A stretch of DNA of 64,000 bases from Ciborinia camelliae (taxonomy: Eukaryota > Ascomycota > Leotiomycetes > Helotiales > Sclerotiniaceae), in contig JANPYM010000002.1 in assembly GCA_025890175.1 (NCBI GenBank), forward strand, positions 2,247,312-2,311,311. Reading direction: 5' to 3'. Every line of letters starts with the position of its first letter. Within the stretch, counting starts at the first letter, position 1. Of this stretch, positions 12,913 to 24,616 are shown one piece after another. The notes under the pieces are model-generated. The model made no database searches. It was not told where the DNA came from and saw only the letters and a list, made by a program, of their open reading frames with translations. Position numbers and translations under genes: made by a program.

Positions 12913-15489
12913 TTTTCTATTATTAATATATAATATTAAAAATAATAATAAAAATAAAATAATTTAATTATTTTAAGTAATTCAAGTAATTAATTTATAA
13001 TCTATTATTACTACCATATTATCGAAGACTAATACGTTGTGTAGATATAGTACTTACTATCGTTGAATTTTTTTTTATATATTTTGAAGAAAAAAAGAAA
13101 AAATAAGCTTTTCCTTTTGTTTTTGTTTTTGTATTTCTTTATTTGATATTTTATTAGTTAATCTTTTTTTCTAATGTTTTGAATTTTTATTTGTTTTTTG
13201 AATTATTACAATATTATTTTAGGTATTTAAAAATAATACTGTTTTAAAAATTGAGATCCTTTTCAATTTATTTGTTATATTAATAATAAATAGATTAGAA
13301 TATATACTTTGAAAAAATATTTTATTAAAAATATTAGATTAATAAAATCTAATTAATTTTTTTATTTTATATATTAATTGATATCCTTAATTATAAATAT
13401 TAGTTTTAAAAGATACAAAAAAAAAAAAGGAAAAAAATTATAAAATGTATAATATTAAATATTTTAAAAATATATACCAAAAGTTTTGAAAATTTAATAT
13501 TTAATTAATTTTAAAATAAAATTTTAAGAATAATATATTTTTATATTTTATATATAAAAATATTTTTGTCTTTTTTATATATTATTCTTTCTTTAATTAA
13601 TTTTGTATAATTTATTACTTATTGACTAAATTTAGATAATATCATTGGCTTTTATTTCATTTTCTCTTAAATATCTTTTTCAAATAGTTTTTGTATCTTT
13701 TCTAAATCCTTTTTATCCATATTATTTTCGGGTTTTTCGAATTTATAAGTAAAAATATAAAAACAAATTAATAATATTTTTTTTTAAACTTAATTAATAA
13801 AATTTAAAGGCTAATTCAAAGGTTTTCTTTTATATTATATTTTAAATAATAAAATTCTATTAGATAAAATAGATGGGGGGGTAGTATTGATTATTTAAAC
13901 AACTATAAATAAAAAAAGCATTTAGCCTTTAATTTTGATATATTCTCAAATAATTCTAAATCGATTTTTAAAGATTTTATTAGCAATTTTGATAAATCCT
14001 TGTAATTTGGAATAATATACTTTATTTTGTATTATTTTAATATTATTAAGATTAATAAGTTTTTAAATAATTTTTTTAAATTTTTTATTATTATTTATTT
14101 TTAGAATTTTTAAGTAAAAGTTTTTATTTAATTAAAATTTCAATTCAAAAATATATTTATTAATATTTTTTGATTTAATAGTTTTTAATTATATAAATTT
14201 AAAAAAATAATCTTTAAATTATTAAATTTAGGTATATTTTTTATTAAAATCGATTTAAAATAATTATTAATATATATTTAATATAAAAATATTCAAAAAT
14301 GAGTATTTTCTAAAAAAAACAGGAATAAATATATTTAAAATAAAAAAACTTATTTTAAAATCTATTAAATCTAAAATTATCTATTTATTAGGATAAAAAG
14401 ATAAAATAAAAATTTTTATTTTTTTATTTTTTTGTTTAGTATTTTGAATATAATATTTGTATCTAAAAACTATTTATTTTATATTATTATGGAAAATCTT
14501 ATAATAAAGTTTGGAAAGTTTTTTATAAGTTTTTTTTAAAGTTTTTTAAAATTAAATATTAATAAAATAAAAGAAAAAGAAAGAGGGAATATATTAAAAT
14601 ATATTAAAACTTTATGTATAATATAAATATAAGAAAATATATTGGAGAAACATATTATATATCAAATTAGAATAATACAATTAAATTTCTTATTAAATTC
14701 AGCTTTTTAATATATTTATCCCTTTTAAAGTTTAAAGTTTTTTAAGTAATAAAATTGATTATTAATATCTTTTTGATATTTCTTTATAATATTATTAGAT
14801 ATAGTATTTAAAAGATTTTACAAATATTTAATATAATTTAAATATTTGAAAAAGTTTAAAACGAATCTATTTTCCTCTTTATTTTTTATACATTAATTTT
14901 ATTTATTTTCGATTTTCGTTAATTAGTTTTCAGGTTTCAATTGATTAATAAATGTAGAAAAAAAGGAAATAATAAATCTGTAATCTAAAATAATAACATT
15001 AAAAATACTAAAATCGAAATATTAATCAAATTGATTATAAACCTGATTTCGAAAAATATTATTAAAAGTTCTAAAAGCATTTGTATTTTGAAAAATAGAA
15101 AAAAATATAATAAATAGATTTAAAAATAATTTTGAAAATAAATATGCGAATAAGCTTAATATATTAATATATAAATTATTTTTTTTATTTCTATTATTTT
15201 TATTCAATTGATTTTTATTTATTTATTATCTTTTTGTTTATTATCTTTTTAAATCAATATTATCCTTTTAATATTACTTTTTTAATATTATTTCTCATTT
15301 ATTATCCCTTACCTACTATCCTTTACATTTTTTAATTAATTAATATAAGGGTATTTTATTAATTAATAGAATGTTTATTAATTAATAGAATATTTATTAA
15401 TTAATAAAATGTTTATTAATTAATTAGATATCCATTAATTAATCAAATATTTATTAATTAATAAAGCGTTTTATTAATCAATAAAAAAA

Positions 15490-15634
15490 GCAAAATTTAT
15501 ATTTTCAAAAATTCGATTTTTAGATAATAGAGTCTATTGGTTAATCGGACGCCTTGTTCGGGTAAGGGGGTCCTATTAACCAATGGGGTGGTCCCATTAG
15601 TTAATCAGACGAATTGACGAACGGGGTGGACCAG
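15490..15634 (-). repeat. Right terminal inverted repeat of the Tc1/mariner-like element
   Basis: Mirror of 12767-12912; begins GCAAAATTTATA and ends GGTGGACCAG followed by the TA duplication. Confidence 0.85.
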
Positions 15635-15636
15635 TA

Positions 15637-17391
15637 CATCTAAGCATCCTTATCACAAACTCGAAACATGAAACATGGAATTTGAAACATGGAATTCAAA
15701 ACGTGAAACATCTCATCTAGATACTATATACCTACCTAATATATACCCGCTATAGAGATAGATAGATAGCCCTGGAGGTAGATTAGATATCTATCTAGAT
15801 ACGCGTGAATATCCTAACCCTTAACCCTTAATGATCTACTTCTGCTTCCATTTGCTTTGCTTGCTGCTACCTAGGTAGTAATAAGATTTCCCTACCAACC
15901 TACCCAAGGTCGAGGTCGAGTCCCTCTTATCATTTTATTTTATTTTATTTTGCTTACCTAGGTAGGTATCTATCTGGATTCTAGATTCTAGATTTTGTAG
16001 GTATGCATACAGGCATACATGTAGCTGCGATCATTACCTATTCTATAGTATTCTATAGTATTTTATGGTATTGAACAAGATACCGGATATAGATATGATT
16101 TAAAATTTAAAATCTAAAATCGCAGTGGAAATGAATTAAGCAGGAGAGGGATGGCGATTTGAATTTCTAGATACCTAGATGGGTAGATTAGGTATGGTAT
16201 GATAGCTATAATGCTATATTCTCGGAGCTCTTATACAGAAAGGATTCGTTTGATTATACAGCTGGAGGAGAATGAAGGTATGAATATCATGATGGATAGC
16301 GGTACTGGTACGAAATTCCATTCTATCAAGGAGGATAGGTACTAGGTACTAGGCAAATCTGCCGGACTGATTGATCTTAAATGTATCCCGATTCCTAGGA
16401 TATTCATTACCACTGTCCATATTTTTTAATATTTTTTTTAATATTTTTTAATAAGGGAGTACGTTCCATCAAAATTATCTATCTATGTATATGAAACCAG
16501 GTTCATCTGAATACCTAGGTATCTATCTACCTATTAATTAATCTATTTGTAAAGTTCCAATGACATAGATGAATGCCAGCAAGGAGTGAGCAGTGAGCAC
16601 AGACCAGACCAGACCAGACCAGACCTCGAATCATTGAAAGTTTTTTCTATGGATAATAAGTAGGTAGGTAGGTAATAATAGGTACCTCCAGCTATGTCCA
16701 TATATTAACATGACGCCAATCTCTGATCGCACACCCCAGGTGAAGAGATCTGACGTGACGGGACCTAACCTAACTTAGGTGGTACCTTACCTTATGCTGT
16801 CGTCAGGGTACGCGCAAGACGCTCAAGTAAATGCGACGACCCACTTGCGCGCATGTTGATCACTTTACCTGGGTAGTGCGAGCTAGGTGTTGCGGTTGGG
16901 TGGGAGATATTGGGTGATTTGGGAAATGCCGGTTCATCACTTCCTCATTCTGATTATTAATTTTTATTTTCCCGTGGAGGAAGTGAGCGTACGTAGACGC
17001 AGACCCAGACCCATTGACAGGGTTGGGGGAGTGTGGTGATGAAACGAATCGAATGAGCCGGTAATATTGAACCCTTCCATTTTTTTTTACGAGATGCGCG
17101 TGAATACCATTCAACGGGTGATGGGAAGATGAATATAAAGGGTCAGTGAATCCCAGTGTCATCTTGATAAAGTCAGTCTTGGAGCATCCAGTCATTTCAA
17201 GCTTCTTTCTTCTTCTTCATTTCACATCTTTCAGCTCCAGGTCTGAGCCTTTTTCAACCACTCTTCCAACAACTCACTCTTCATCTCACACGCTCAACAT
17301 AAACTCTTCAACCTTTTTATCAACGTACATACTTCTTCCTTCTACCAACAACACTCTTTTAAACACTTTCGTCTTTTCACAAATCATCAAA
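15637..17391. other. Intergenic region upstream of the secreted-protein gene
   Basis: No supported gene. Contains TACCTAGGTA palindromes at 15868, 15955 and 16512, five AGACC units near 16600-16625, and a pyrimidine-rich leader immediately upstream of the next coding region. Confidence 0.5.
17134..17140 (+). promoter_or_regulatory. Candidate TATA box of the secreted-protein gene
   Basis: TATAAAG, about 258 bp before the ATG at 17392. The intervening sequence is rich in CTTCTT/CACTC and would make a leader of about 200 nt, as is common for highly expressed secreted fungal proteins. Assignment is from position and motif only. Confidence 0.4.
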
Positions 17392-18330
17392 ATGCATTTC
17401 TCCAAGATCATCGCTGCCGCTTTCCTCGCCGCTCCCTTCGTAGCCGGCCAATCTTCCGATTTCCCATCCGGAGCTGCCCCAACAGGCACTGGCGAGATGG
17501 GTCCTCGTCCTACCGGTGATTTCGAAGGACACCACAGTGGCAGCGCCCACCCATCTGGCGGTTTCGCTTTTCCTTCCGGCGGACCGAGAGGTCACTTCAG
17601 CCGCAGTGCTCGTGTTGAACCCACCGGTGTTGCTCACCCTTCAGACGGCGGAGAAGAGGGACATGCTCATGGAAGTGGTTTTGGAGGTGCTCCCATGACG
17701 GGTTCCTTCACAGCTCAACCTACTGGAGGTCTTAAGCCTTCTGGTCTTCAAAGACGTCATAAGTTCCGTGCAGCCTATGCATCGGGTGGTGGGATGGAAG
17801 AACCAACTGGCTATCCAACTGGCTTTCCATCTGGTTTTCCATCTGGTTTCATGCCATCTGGATTTCGTCCATCTGGTTTCATGCCAACTGGATATCGTCC
17901 ATCTGGTGCACCACCTCAAGCATCGGGTGGTTTTGGGGGTCATTACGGTGGTCACAGTGAAGGCGGTGCTACTCCAACAGGAGCCAAGTTCCGCAACTTC
18001 GGAAGAAAGCCATCAGAACATTCCACCGAGGGTGGTGCCGCACCAACTGGCGGTTTCGGCGGACATCAAGGTGGTGTCCCATCCGGCATACCATCGGGAG
18101 CCGCTCCATCTGGCTTCCCATCAGGTACCCCATCATCTGGATTCGGAGGTCCTGCACCAACTGGCAGTTTCGGCGAACACCAAGGTGGTTTCCCATCTAG
18201 CTTCCCATCGGGAGCCGCACCATCTGGTTTCTCATCAGGAGCCATGCCATCTGGCTTCGGAGGTGCCGCACCAACAGGCTTCGCTCCATCAGGACATGAA
18301 TCTGCCGCCGCTCCCCAACCTACCTCTTAA
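17392..18330 (+). CDS. Secreted Gly/Ser/Pro-rich repeat protein, unknown role
   Basis: 312 aa, single exon. The start at 17392 is preferred over an upstream in-frame ATG because it gives a clean signal peptide (MHFSKIIAAAFLAAPFVAG) and follows ATCAAA. The mature part is cysteine-free low complexity built from PSGFPSGF/PTGYRPSG runs and a larger unit resembling GGAAPTGGFGGHQGG. Three spaced basic patches (near SRSARV, LQRRHKFR and KFRNFGRK) break the tract; the RR could be a Kex2-like site. No GPI-anchor tail is obvious. The composition suggests an extracellular matrix or cell-wall structural protein or a processed repeat peptide, but I recognise no named family. Confidence 0.75.
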   Translation: MHFSKIIAAAFLAAPFVAGQSSDFPSGAAPTGTGEMGPRPTGDFEGHHSGSAHPSGGFAFPSGGPRGHFSRSARVEPTGVAHPSDGGEEGHAHGSGFGGAPMTGSFTAQPTGGLKPSGLQRRHKFRAAYASGGGMEEPTGYPTGFPSGFPSGFMPSGFRPSGFMPTGYRPSGAPPQASGGFGGHYGGHSEGGATPTGAKFRNFGRKPSEHSTEGGAAPTGGFGGHQGGVPSGIPSGAAPSGFPSGTPSSGFGGPAPTGSFGEHQGGFPSSFPSGAAPSGFSSGAMPSGFGGAAPTGFAPSGHESAAAPQPTS

Positions 18331-19002
18331 GTAGTTTGACGAGTGCATGGTTGGTTTATGCCTCATTTACCATCTGCCCACGATTGTTAGTTTTGGCGGC
18401 GTTCACAAGAATCTGTACATGTTATTGGGATTAGTAGGGGTATTGGTGGGACCTGAGAAAGCACAGCACACCCACTGTATTCATTCTTTTCGTGCTCTTG
18501 GCTCTGGAAGCATTTTAGTGCACATCAATCATCTAATGGATGGCTTTGTATATTAGAGAGGGTTTCGAGGCAATGAATCTTCGATCTTCTTCTGTACGGT
18601 TTTTGCACTTTTGAATCTTGGTGATTTGGTGATTTTCTTGCGTAACCCAACCTTGTGGAAATTTCTTACACGGCTTTATATACATATATTGAAGAGTGGC
18701 TTGGGTTATCTATCCCTTAGGTAGGTATCATCTCATTGTCGACTTTAGAATCGAATGTTGAAGAGTATTATCCGACTCTATGATTCTGTATGTATGCTTC
18801 GTTTTGATCAAGGCTGGATTCCGAGGGTTAGGTGATTCTGATGGTGAGCAATTGACATCTCGACTTGATTGCGGTTATTCTAATAAGGTTAACCTAACCT
18901 TAGGATCTTTCTATGTTCGGGTGGTTTTCAATGTTCAGGATGTGGATATTGCAGATTGAAGATAATGTACATATAATATAATTGAGATTATATTTTTAAC
19001 TT
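18331..19002. other. Intergenic region, no gene seen
   Basis: Presumed 3' flank of the secreted-protein gene, with unique-looking sequence of ordinary composition. The short frame at 18347-18556 has no supporting features. Confidence 0.5.
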
Positions 19003-19224
19003 TTAGATATTCTTCATATCCAAAAGTGGTGGATGTTCAAGCAAGGTAATTACCCCTACAGGTACATCGTACCCACTGCCTACTAGTCGACACAAATTGG
19101 TGGAGAAAATATCAGCCACAGAAGAACCAAGCCACATATCATCAGCCACAAACCCTACCCGCCTTCCAAGTTTCTCTCCGGGAAAAACAAAACAACACAA
19201 TACTGGTAACTTTACGTCCTCCAT
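19003..19224 (-). CDS. Possible small gene, 73 aa, unrecognised
   Basis: The frame starts MEDVKLPVLCCFVFPG and has a balanced, non-repetitive composition with a hydrophobic stretch (VGVITLLEHPPLL). On the minus strand a TATATATATGATG sequence lies about 80 bp upstream of the ATG. I recognise no family. It could be a real small protein, a relic of a longer gene, or chance. Confidence 0.3.
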   Translation of the reverse strand: MEDVKLPVLCCFVFPGEKLGRRVGFVADDMWLGSSVADIFSTNLCRLVGSGYDVPVGVITLLEHPPLLDMKNI

Positions 19225-19767
19225 TATCTCGTCATCTTGAGAAATCAGACTCGAAAGTTTTGAATTAGAGATATAATGTAGATCACATCATCATATATAT
19301 AGCTTGCTTCTAAAGTTGTGATGTTAAGAATGAGGAGGAAACATCGAGTTTCTTGAGTAATGCAAGTGCTTCGCTCCCTCACCCACAGTCTAGTATTGTG
19401 ATTTTTTTCTCTACTTGCGGAGAGCTCCAAGGTCATGCGGCTGTGTGATGCCCTTGTTCTTTAACGGACCTGCAAAAATTCTTTTATAGGTTGGTTCTAC
19501 GACCTTTTGCCTTTTGCGTACTGGTTCTGCACGCAAACAAAGAATCGGCCTTTTCTCATAGAAATGAATAAGCTGCCTGACAATAATTTATTTTTCCAAT
19601 TTCATGTCAAATGTTGTATTGTCTTTCATTTCTGGAATAGGGAACCTTGACTAGAGCTTAGAGCTTGGATTTATAAGTTACTTGACCAAAACTGTGAGGA
19701 CCTAGTTTGTTGACTAATCCTATCTACTCTTATTTTCCAAAGATTTTTCCTCCAAGAGTCCTTTACA

Positions 19768-22572
19768 ATGGATTTCCCCATGGTTGCCCAAAATCCCTTG
19801 ATAAATTGGAATCCTAAATATGGCCGATTTCACAGCATCTGGGCAACTGAAGCTGGTACGAGATGGGCTAGACAGTACGGCGTTTTGCCAGAATATTTGG
19901 ACCCAACACAACTTTTTTATCCGTATCGAAAGTCGGGTATGTATGCCATCTTGAACTGGAATAAAATCAAGCTAATGAGGTCCTATTCAAGCTTTGACGC
20001 CGTACGCAACTGATACTCCAAGATTGCAGGAGGAAAGGAGGAATCTTCAGAAATGGCTTATGTCTGGATTTTGGCCCGAACTATTGCATGAGATGGGCGC
20101 ATATCCTTATGAATTAGCCTATACACCTGCTCTAACTAATCCTATTGAGTGATTGATCTTTTCTTACAGTCATCTATCAATGCACTTTAACGTTCAATTT
20201 TCCCATTGTTTCCTTCCCCATCAAATAGCAGTTCGACTAGAAGCCAGAGAAGTTTTGGAAGGAATTTTAACTAACTGTTTTCTAGTCCGCTTTTTGATCT
20301 CGAACTATGGGAATCTTACCGCACAGGAGACATAAGGCCAGTTCTCCCAATAGAATTTCCACAACACGAATCATTTTTTCCACTGGAACCAGACAATACT
20401 ATGTTCTGGACGGCCCACAATCCCGCAGTCTGGCGTCGGTTAGACCCAATTCTAAGACTTTGTACAAGATTTTTGAACCATTCTAGCGCTGCCTCTTGGG
20501 TATGTTATTTCCTTCGCGGTAATCAACTTTAGTTCAGGTGCTTATGATTGAATCCGTAGCTTGATGCTTTCTATTTTGGCCTTCGTACGGATGTCCCTGA
20601 CAGACTCGATCGTCGCACCGCTTGGGAGAAGCTCGAACATGGGCCCTTGAAGTATTTTCACAAACGGGATCCAGCGCTTCGAGATGATGCTCTCACTGAA
20701 GAAAAAACAAAACATCTGAAACGCATTTTGAAAGAGAGAGTTCAATTTGGCATCGGTTCTGGATTTTTCACACCTTGGGATAGAAAAACGCCAAGTGGAA
20801 CTGGCTGGGCTTGGAACGGGTGTACATTTATTACCACAGAGACACAGAACAGGAACCTCGAACTTTACAGAGAGGACAAAGCTTGGATTGATTTAGCCCT
20901 CGAATTGCTTTTACCTTTGTTCAGGCATGATCTATCACCGATAGAGAGGCTCATTTCTCAATTCTATATTGCCACAGTTGTCTTGCATGAATTTGCAGTA
21001 AGGCTCGTCATTTTGATTTATCAACATATAACACTAACCTTATCCAAGCACGCCCTCAACCAGCTCCAAGATCCTCCGATGGGACGAACAGGTACACGAA
21101 ACGAGCCTGCCTTTGGTGGCGACGAGGCTGGGAAGGGGCGCGAGGCATTCTGCGAGCTAGGCTTTTCGTTTGTCAAAGGGGTATGTTGAAAATATCAATG
21201 TTTCAAAATTCTCGAGCAACAATAATTGACGACTTTGTAGCTTCTCGGTGCAAATACAAGGATTGTAAATCCAGGGGTCATTGTCGGTGCTCCAGTCGTA
21301 AGTTTGTTACTCACTCAAGAAATTCCGCCCCGTACCTACGATAAGGGGATTTTCTTGCACGAGCCTGGGCAGGATCCCACAAAAATTGAGAAGAACACAG
21401 TTGCGCCCATCGTGTCAAAATACTACGAGCAAATACATACTGACGAGTTCTGGGACCGTATGGCTACAAATTTTGGGATCTCTATAATATCACCTACACC
21501 AGCTCCTGTTCTGGTTGTTCAACCAGACCCCGCACGCCCGGAGTTATCGAATTACGTCTTCAATGATACTAAAAGAAAATGGATGACTACACTGGACCTT
21601 ATGATATCAAACAACGATTTACTATCGCGATTAGATCCCGGGCAACGAAAGGATGTTGAAAAAGCTTTAAAACAAAGAGATGAGGAGTTCAACAAACTAA
21701 GGAGAGTTAGATACCTCGATATGCGGAAAGACACAGCATCGCTTGTTACCGAATGTTATCAAGCTCTTGAAAAATATTTTACCCAAGCGCCGGGAGATCT
21801 GTCGGGTTCTCAAATACTTGGACTTCTTGAGCGTTTTGCCACAACACTACAACGCGAGGCAGACCAAGAAGCAGAATGTGCTATTCAATTCGTGGCCGAT
21901 TCAGACTTCTCAATGGCAAGCGATATTGAATTTGGCAATGATTTGATGGAAACGAATCGGCAAGCGGAAGAAATGGTCCTGAAGGCAAAATCAGACTGTA
22001 ATCGACTTGGGATAGCAACACTTGGGGAGAATTATCAAAAGTTACATTCAATCTTTGATCAGATTATCTTCGCGATGCGGGCTATTCGTTATATTCTCGC
22101 TAACCGAGTGAAACCATATCTTCAGGAGTCATACGTAGATGTGATTACTCGAGTATTAAATACTGTAGATCCTCAAGGGATTGAACGTTTGAGGTGGAGC
22201 AACGCAGAGGTTAGAGGAATACCCACAGCTGGCCATTTCACGATATCTACGCACAACGAGGCGCTCACGGCATATTTTTCGCACGACTACGACACGTGTC
22301 ATGCGATTGGCAAGGGGCTGCTCTCTCAATTGGACATGGAGGGATACAACCAAGGAATCGGACTGGTTCTGATGGCGATGCATCCCGGGGAACTCAGACG
22401 TCGCTGGTGTTCGAGACAGGGCCTGCATGCTCTGACCGTCATGGCTAAATCGGACGGGACGGTTTTCATGGAGCAATGGATGGAGATTGCACGGAGGGTT
22501 CATCAATCTATCGAGGATCTCACGGTGAATACTTCCATTGGCGATGGATTGTGCGTGTTGGAAATTGATTGA
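19768..22572 (+). CDS. Putative zincin-like protein with spliced HEFAH motif, unrecognised family
   Basis: Predicted 813 aa from six exons: 19768-19936, 19992-20148, 20286-20499, 20560-20997, 21049-21180 and 21241-22572, all in frame. The donor at 20149 (GTGATT) is weak; the other donors are GTATGT or GTAAGG. Joining exons 4 and 5 creates VLHEFAHAL (His323, Glu324, His327), the HExxH zinc-binding and catalytic signature of zincin metallopeptidases. An acidic stretch about 20 residues on (NEPAFGGDEAGKGREAF) could supply a third ligand. The C-terminal half is helical and charged, with coiled-coil-like stretches, and there is no signal peptide. Peptidase activity is an inference from this motif; I cannot name the family. 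The 51-nt intron within the motif has no in-frame stop. Confidence 0.7.
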
Positions 22573-24616
22573 GCTTGGTTGTTGGAGAATGGTCGGTGCA
22601 GAACCTTGGGCTCGCTCTTTACGAGGAAATATTTGCTTCTGGATAAATCTTATTGGTGAAATATATCATTCAATAATACGTGAGTGATCTGATTTTGTGA
22701 TCCGTATTCACGAGCGTGAGAGTCACATCTTTCCTGCAAAAGAGCTGGTTTCTTACATCCCGGGATTCATTTTGTAGCCTGTGATATATATGAAGGAGAC
22801 GGAAGTTTCTGGGAGAAGCGAGCGAGATATATATCTTAGTATGGATGATATGATGGAGGAAAAGAAAGAAGGGGGGGGGATATGAAGGGAGGGAGTAAAG
22901 GGTCTGGATAATGGGAATGCGAATGCGAATGCGAATGAGAGTATCATGGGAGGAAATAAGTTATAACAATGGTAATAAGGTAATAATAACAACGGGTCAT
23001 ATGAAATCTACACACGCAGAATTCAAATTTCAGATAGCTTTCATCCCCTCAACCGCCTCTTTGCAATTGCTCATTATATTATTTATATCTACATCTACAT
23101 CTACATCTACGAATATGATACTGCAATCATGATTGTTGTAGATGTCATTGTTCCTCCTATTAGAATTGGAATCCTCTCTCAGCTTGCTTGCAGCTTTATC
23201 CCACATATTTATTTTATTAAAGGAATAAAGAAAGAAATAAATTAATAAAGAAACGCAAGCAATACATGTATTCGCAATTCCTAAACTTTGGATCGAATGC
23301 CGATATTTGCCCATTTTATTTCTAGTTCAGTCTGTATCGTTGAATGCTTCCTACTCCTTTCCTCTCCTCTCCTTCTTCCATCTCATCTATCCCGCGAATC
23401 TCTACTGTATATCAAAAGCTTGAGCTCAAGCCTAATCAATTTCTTTTCTCCTTCTCCTTCTCCTTCTCCTTCTCCTTCTCCTTCTTCTTTTCCTTCTCCT
23501 TTTCCTTTTTCTTTTTCTTTTTTTTCTCCTTCTTCTTCTCCTTCTTCTTTTCCTTCTTTTTCTCCTTCTTTTTCTCCTTTTTCTTCTTTTCTCCTTTTTT
23601 TTTTTTTTTTTTCTTTTTCTTCTTCTCCTTTTTCTTTTTTTTTTCCTTTTCTTTTTTTTTTTTCTTTTTTTTCTTTTTTTCTTTCTTCTTCTTCTTCTCC
23701 TTCTCCTTCTTTTTCTTCTTCTCCTTCTTCTTCTTCTTTTCCTTTTTTTTCTTTTTCTTCTTCTTCTTCTTCTTCTCCTTCTCCTTTTTCTTCTCCTTCT
23801 CCTTTTCCTTCTCCTTCTCCTCCTTCTCCTTCTTCTCCTTCTCCTCTTCCAAGTTTCTAAAAACACAGCAACCGAAACACAAAAAACAAAACAAAACAAA
23901 AGGGAAAAGCCAAAGAGAAAAGAATCGAGCAAAAAAAGCGCAAACAAAGATGAAGAAGGATATCGTAGACTTCAGGAATTGATTCTATTCATTCTATTCA
24001 TTCATTCATTCAATACCTACCTAACCTATGCGCAATGGGAATAGGTTGAGAGATCCATGTAGGGAGAGAGGATGTAGGTGCAGGTGGCATTAAATTAAAC
24101 CCGTCTGTGGGGGGCTGGGATGGAAGTTAGAGGTTAGAGACTGGGATGCCTAGGGAATGGGTGAGTGTGGCTTATAGTAATCCATGTGGTTTGTGTTGAT
24201 TTCAACATTCGATGTGAGATGTGGGATAGGAAGGGGGGGGAGGTGAAATGAGGTGAGATGGGATGAGAAGAGAATGTAATTTCAAATATTAGAATTTGTT
24301 GTCTGTCTCTCTCCGATGAGAATTTGATATTGAGATGAGACATGCAACAAAGGAAGTAGAGGTTGGTATGAAATGTATGAAATCAAATGTCTCAAAATTC
24401 TTCAAGTGCTATAAATGATATACTTCAGATAATGAATGGATAGAAGCTGCGATGAAAAACTTTGACAAAACCCCTCTATCCCCCCTTGTATATCCGGACG
24501 GATCATGACTTCATACAATCACCAACTACCACAACTCCTCTTCTCATCCCTACTCTACCTCCAACAGCAACAGCAACACAAACATAAATCACATCCCACA
24601 GCAACCCAGCTAAACC
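22573..24616. other. Intergenic region dominated by a polypyrimidine tract
   Basis: No supported gene. Contains GCGAAT hexamers near 22916, CATCTA hexamers near 23085, and the long CT-rich tract at 23443-23852. Long frames overlapping that tract encode only Phe/Ser or Lys/Arg/Glu and are artefacts of low complexity. Confidence 0.6.
23443..23852 (+). repeat. CT-rich polypyrimidine microsatellite, about 410 bp
   Basis: Almost uninterrupted pyrimidines: CTTCTC hexamers at both ends with imperfect TTC/TTTC and poly-T runs in the middle. The opposite strand is all purine. The sequence class can form triplex (H-DNA) and is slippage-prone. Confidence 0.9.

Larger units (their letters stand above)
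12767..15634. mobile_element. Tc1/mariner-like DNA transposon, RIP-degraded (2868 bp)
   Basis: The ends are long inverted repeats of about 145 bp (12767-12912 and 15490-15634) starting CTGGTCCACCCC on each strand, and the element is flanked by TA at 12765-12766 and 15635-15636. A TA target duplication is the Tc1/mariner/pogo signature. The inverted ends keep normal composition and contain nested palindromes around GATTAGTTAATC and CCATTGGTTAATGG. The body is almost pure A/T with no usable transposase frame, as expected from RIP. Short repeats of ATTAATTAATA type lie next to the right end (about 15340-15480). Superfamily is inferred from the ends alone; the two ends differ mainly by transitions. 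Confidence 0.8.

Noticed and set aside
15816..15832. CTAACCCTTAACCCTTAA resembling telomere repeats
   Set aside because: Only two units and not the TTAGGG/CCCTAA array of filamentous fungi; interstitial chance match.
23288..23982. Several long frames on both strands over the CT-rich tract
   Set aside because: They encode only Phe/Ser/Pro or Lys/Arg/Glu runs produced by the microsatellite.
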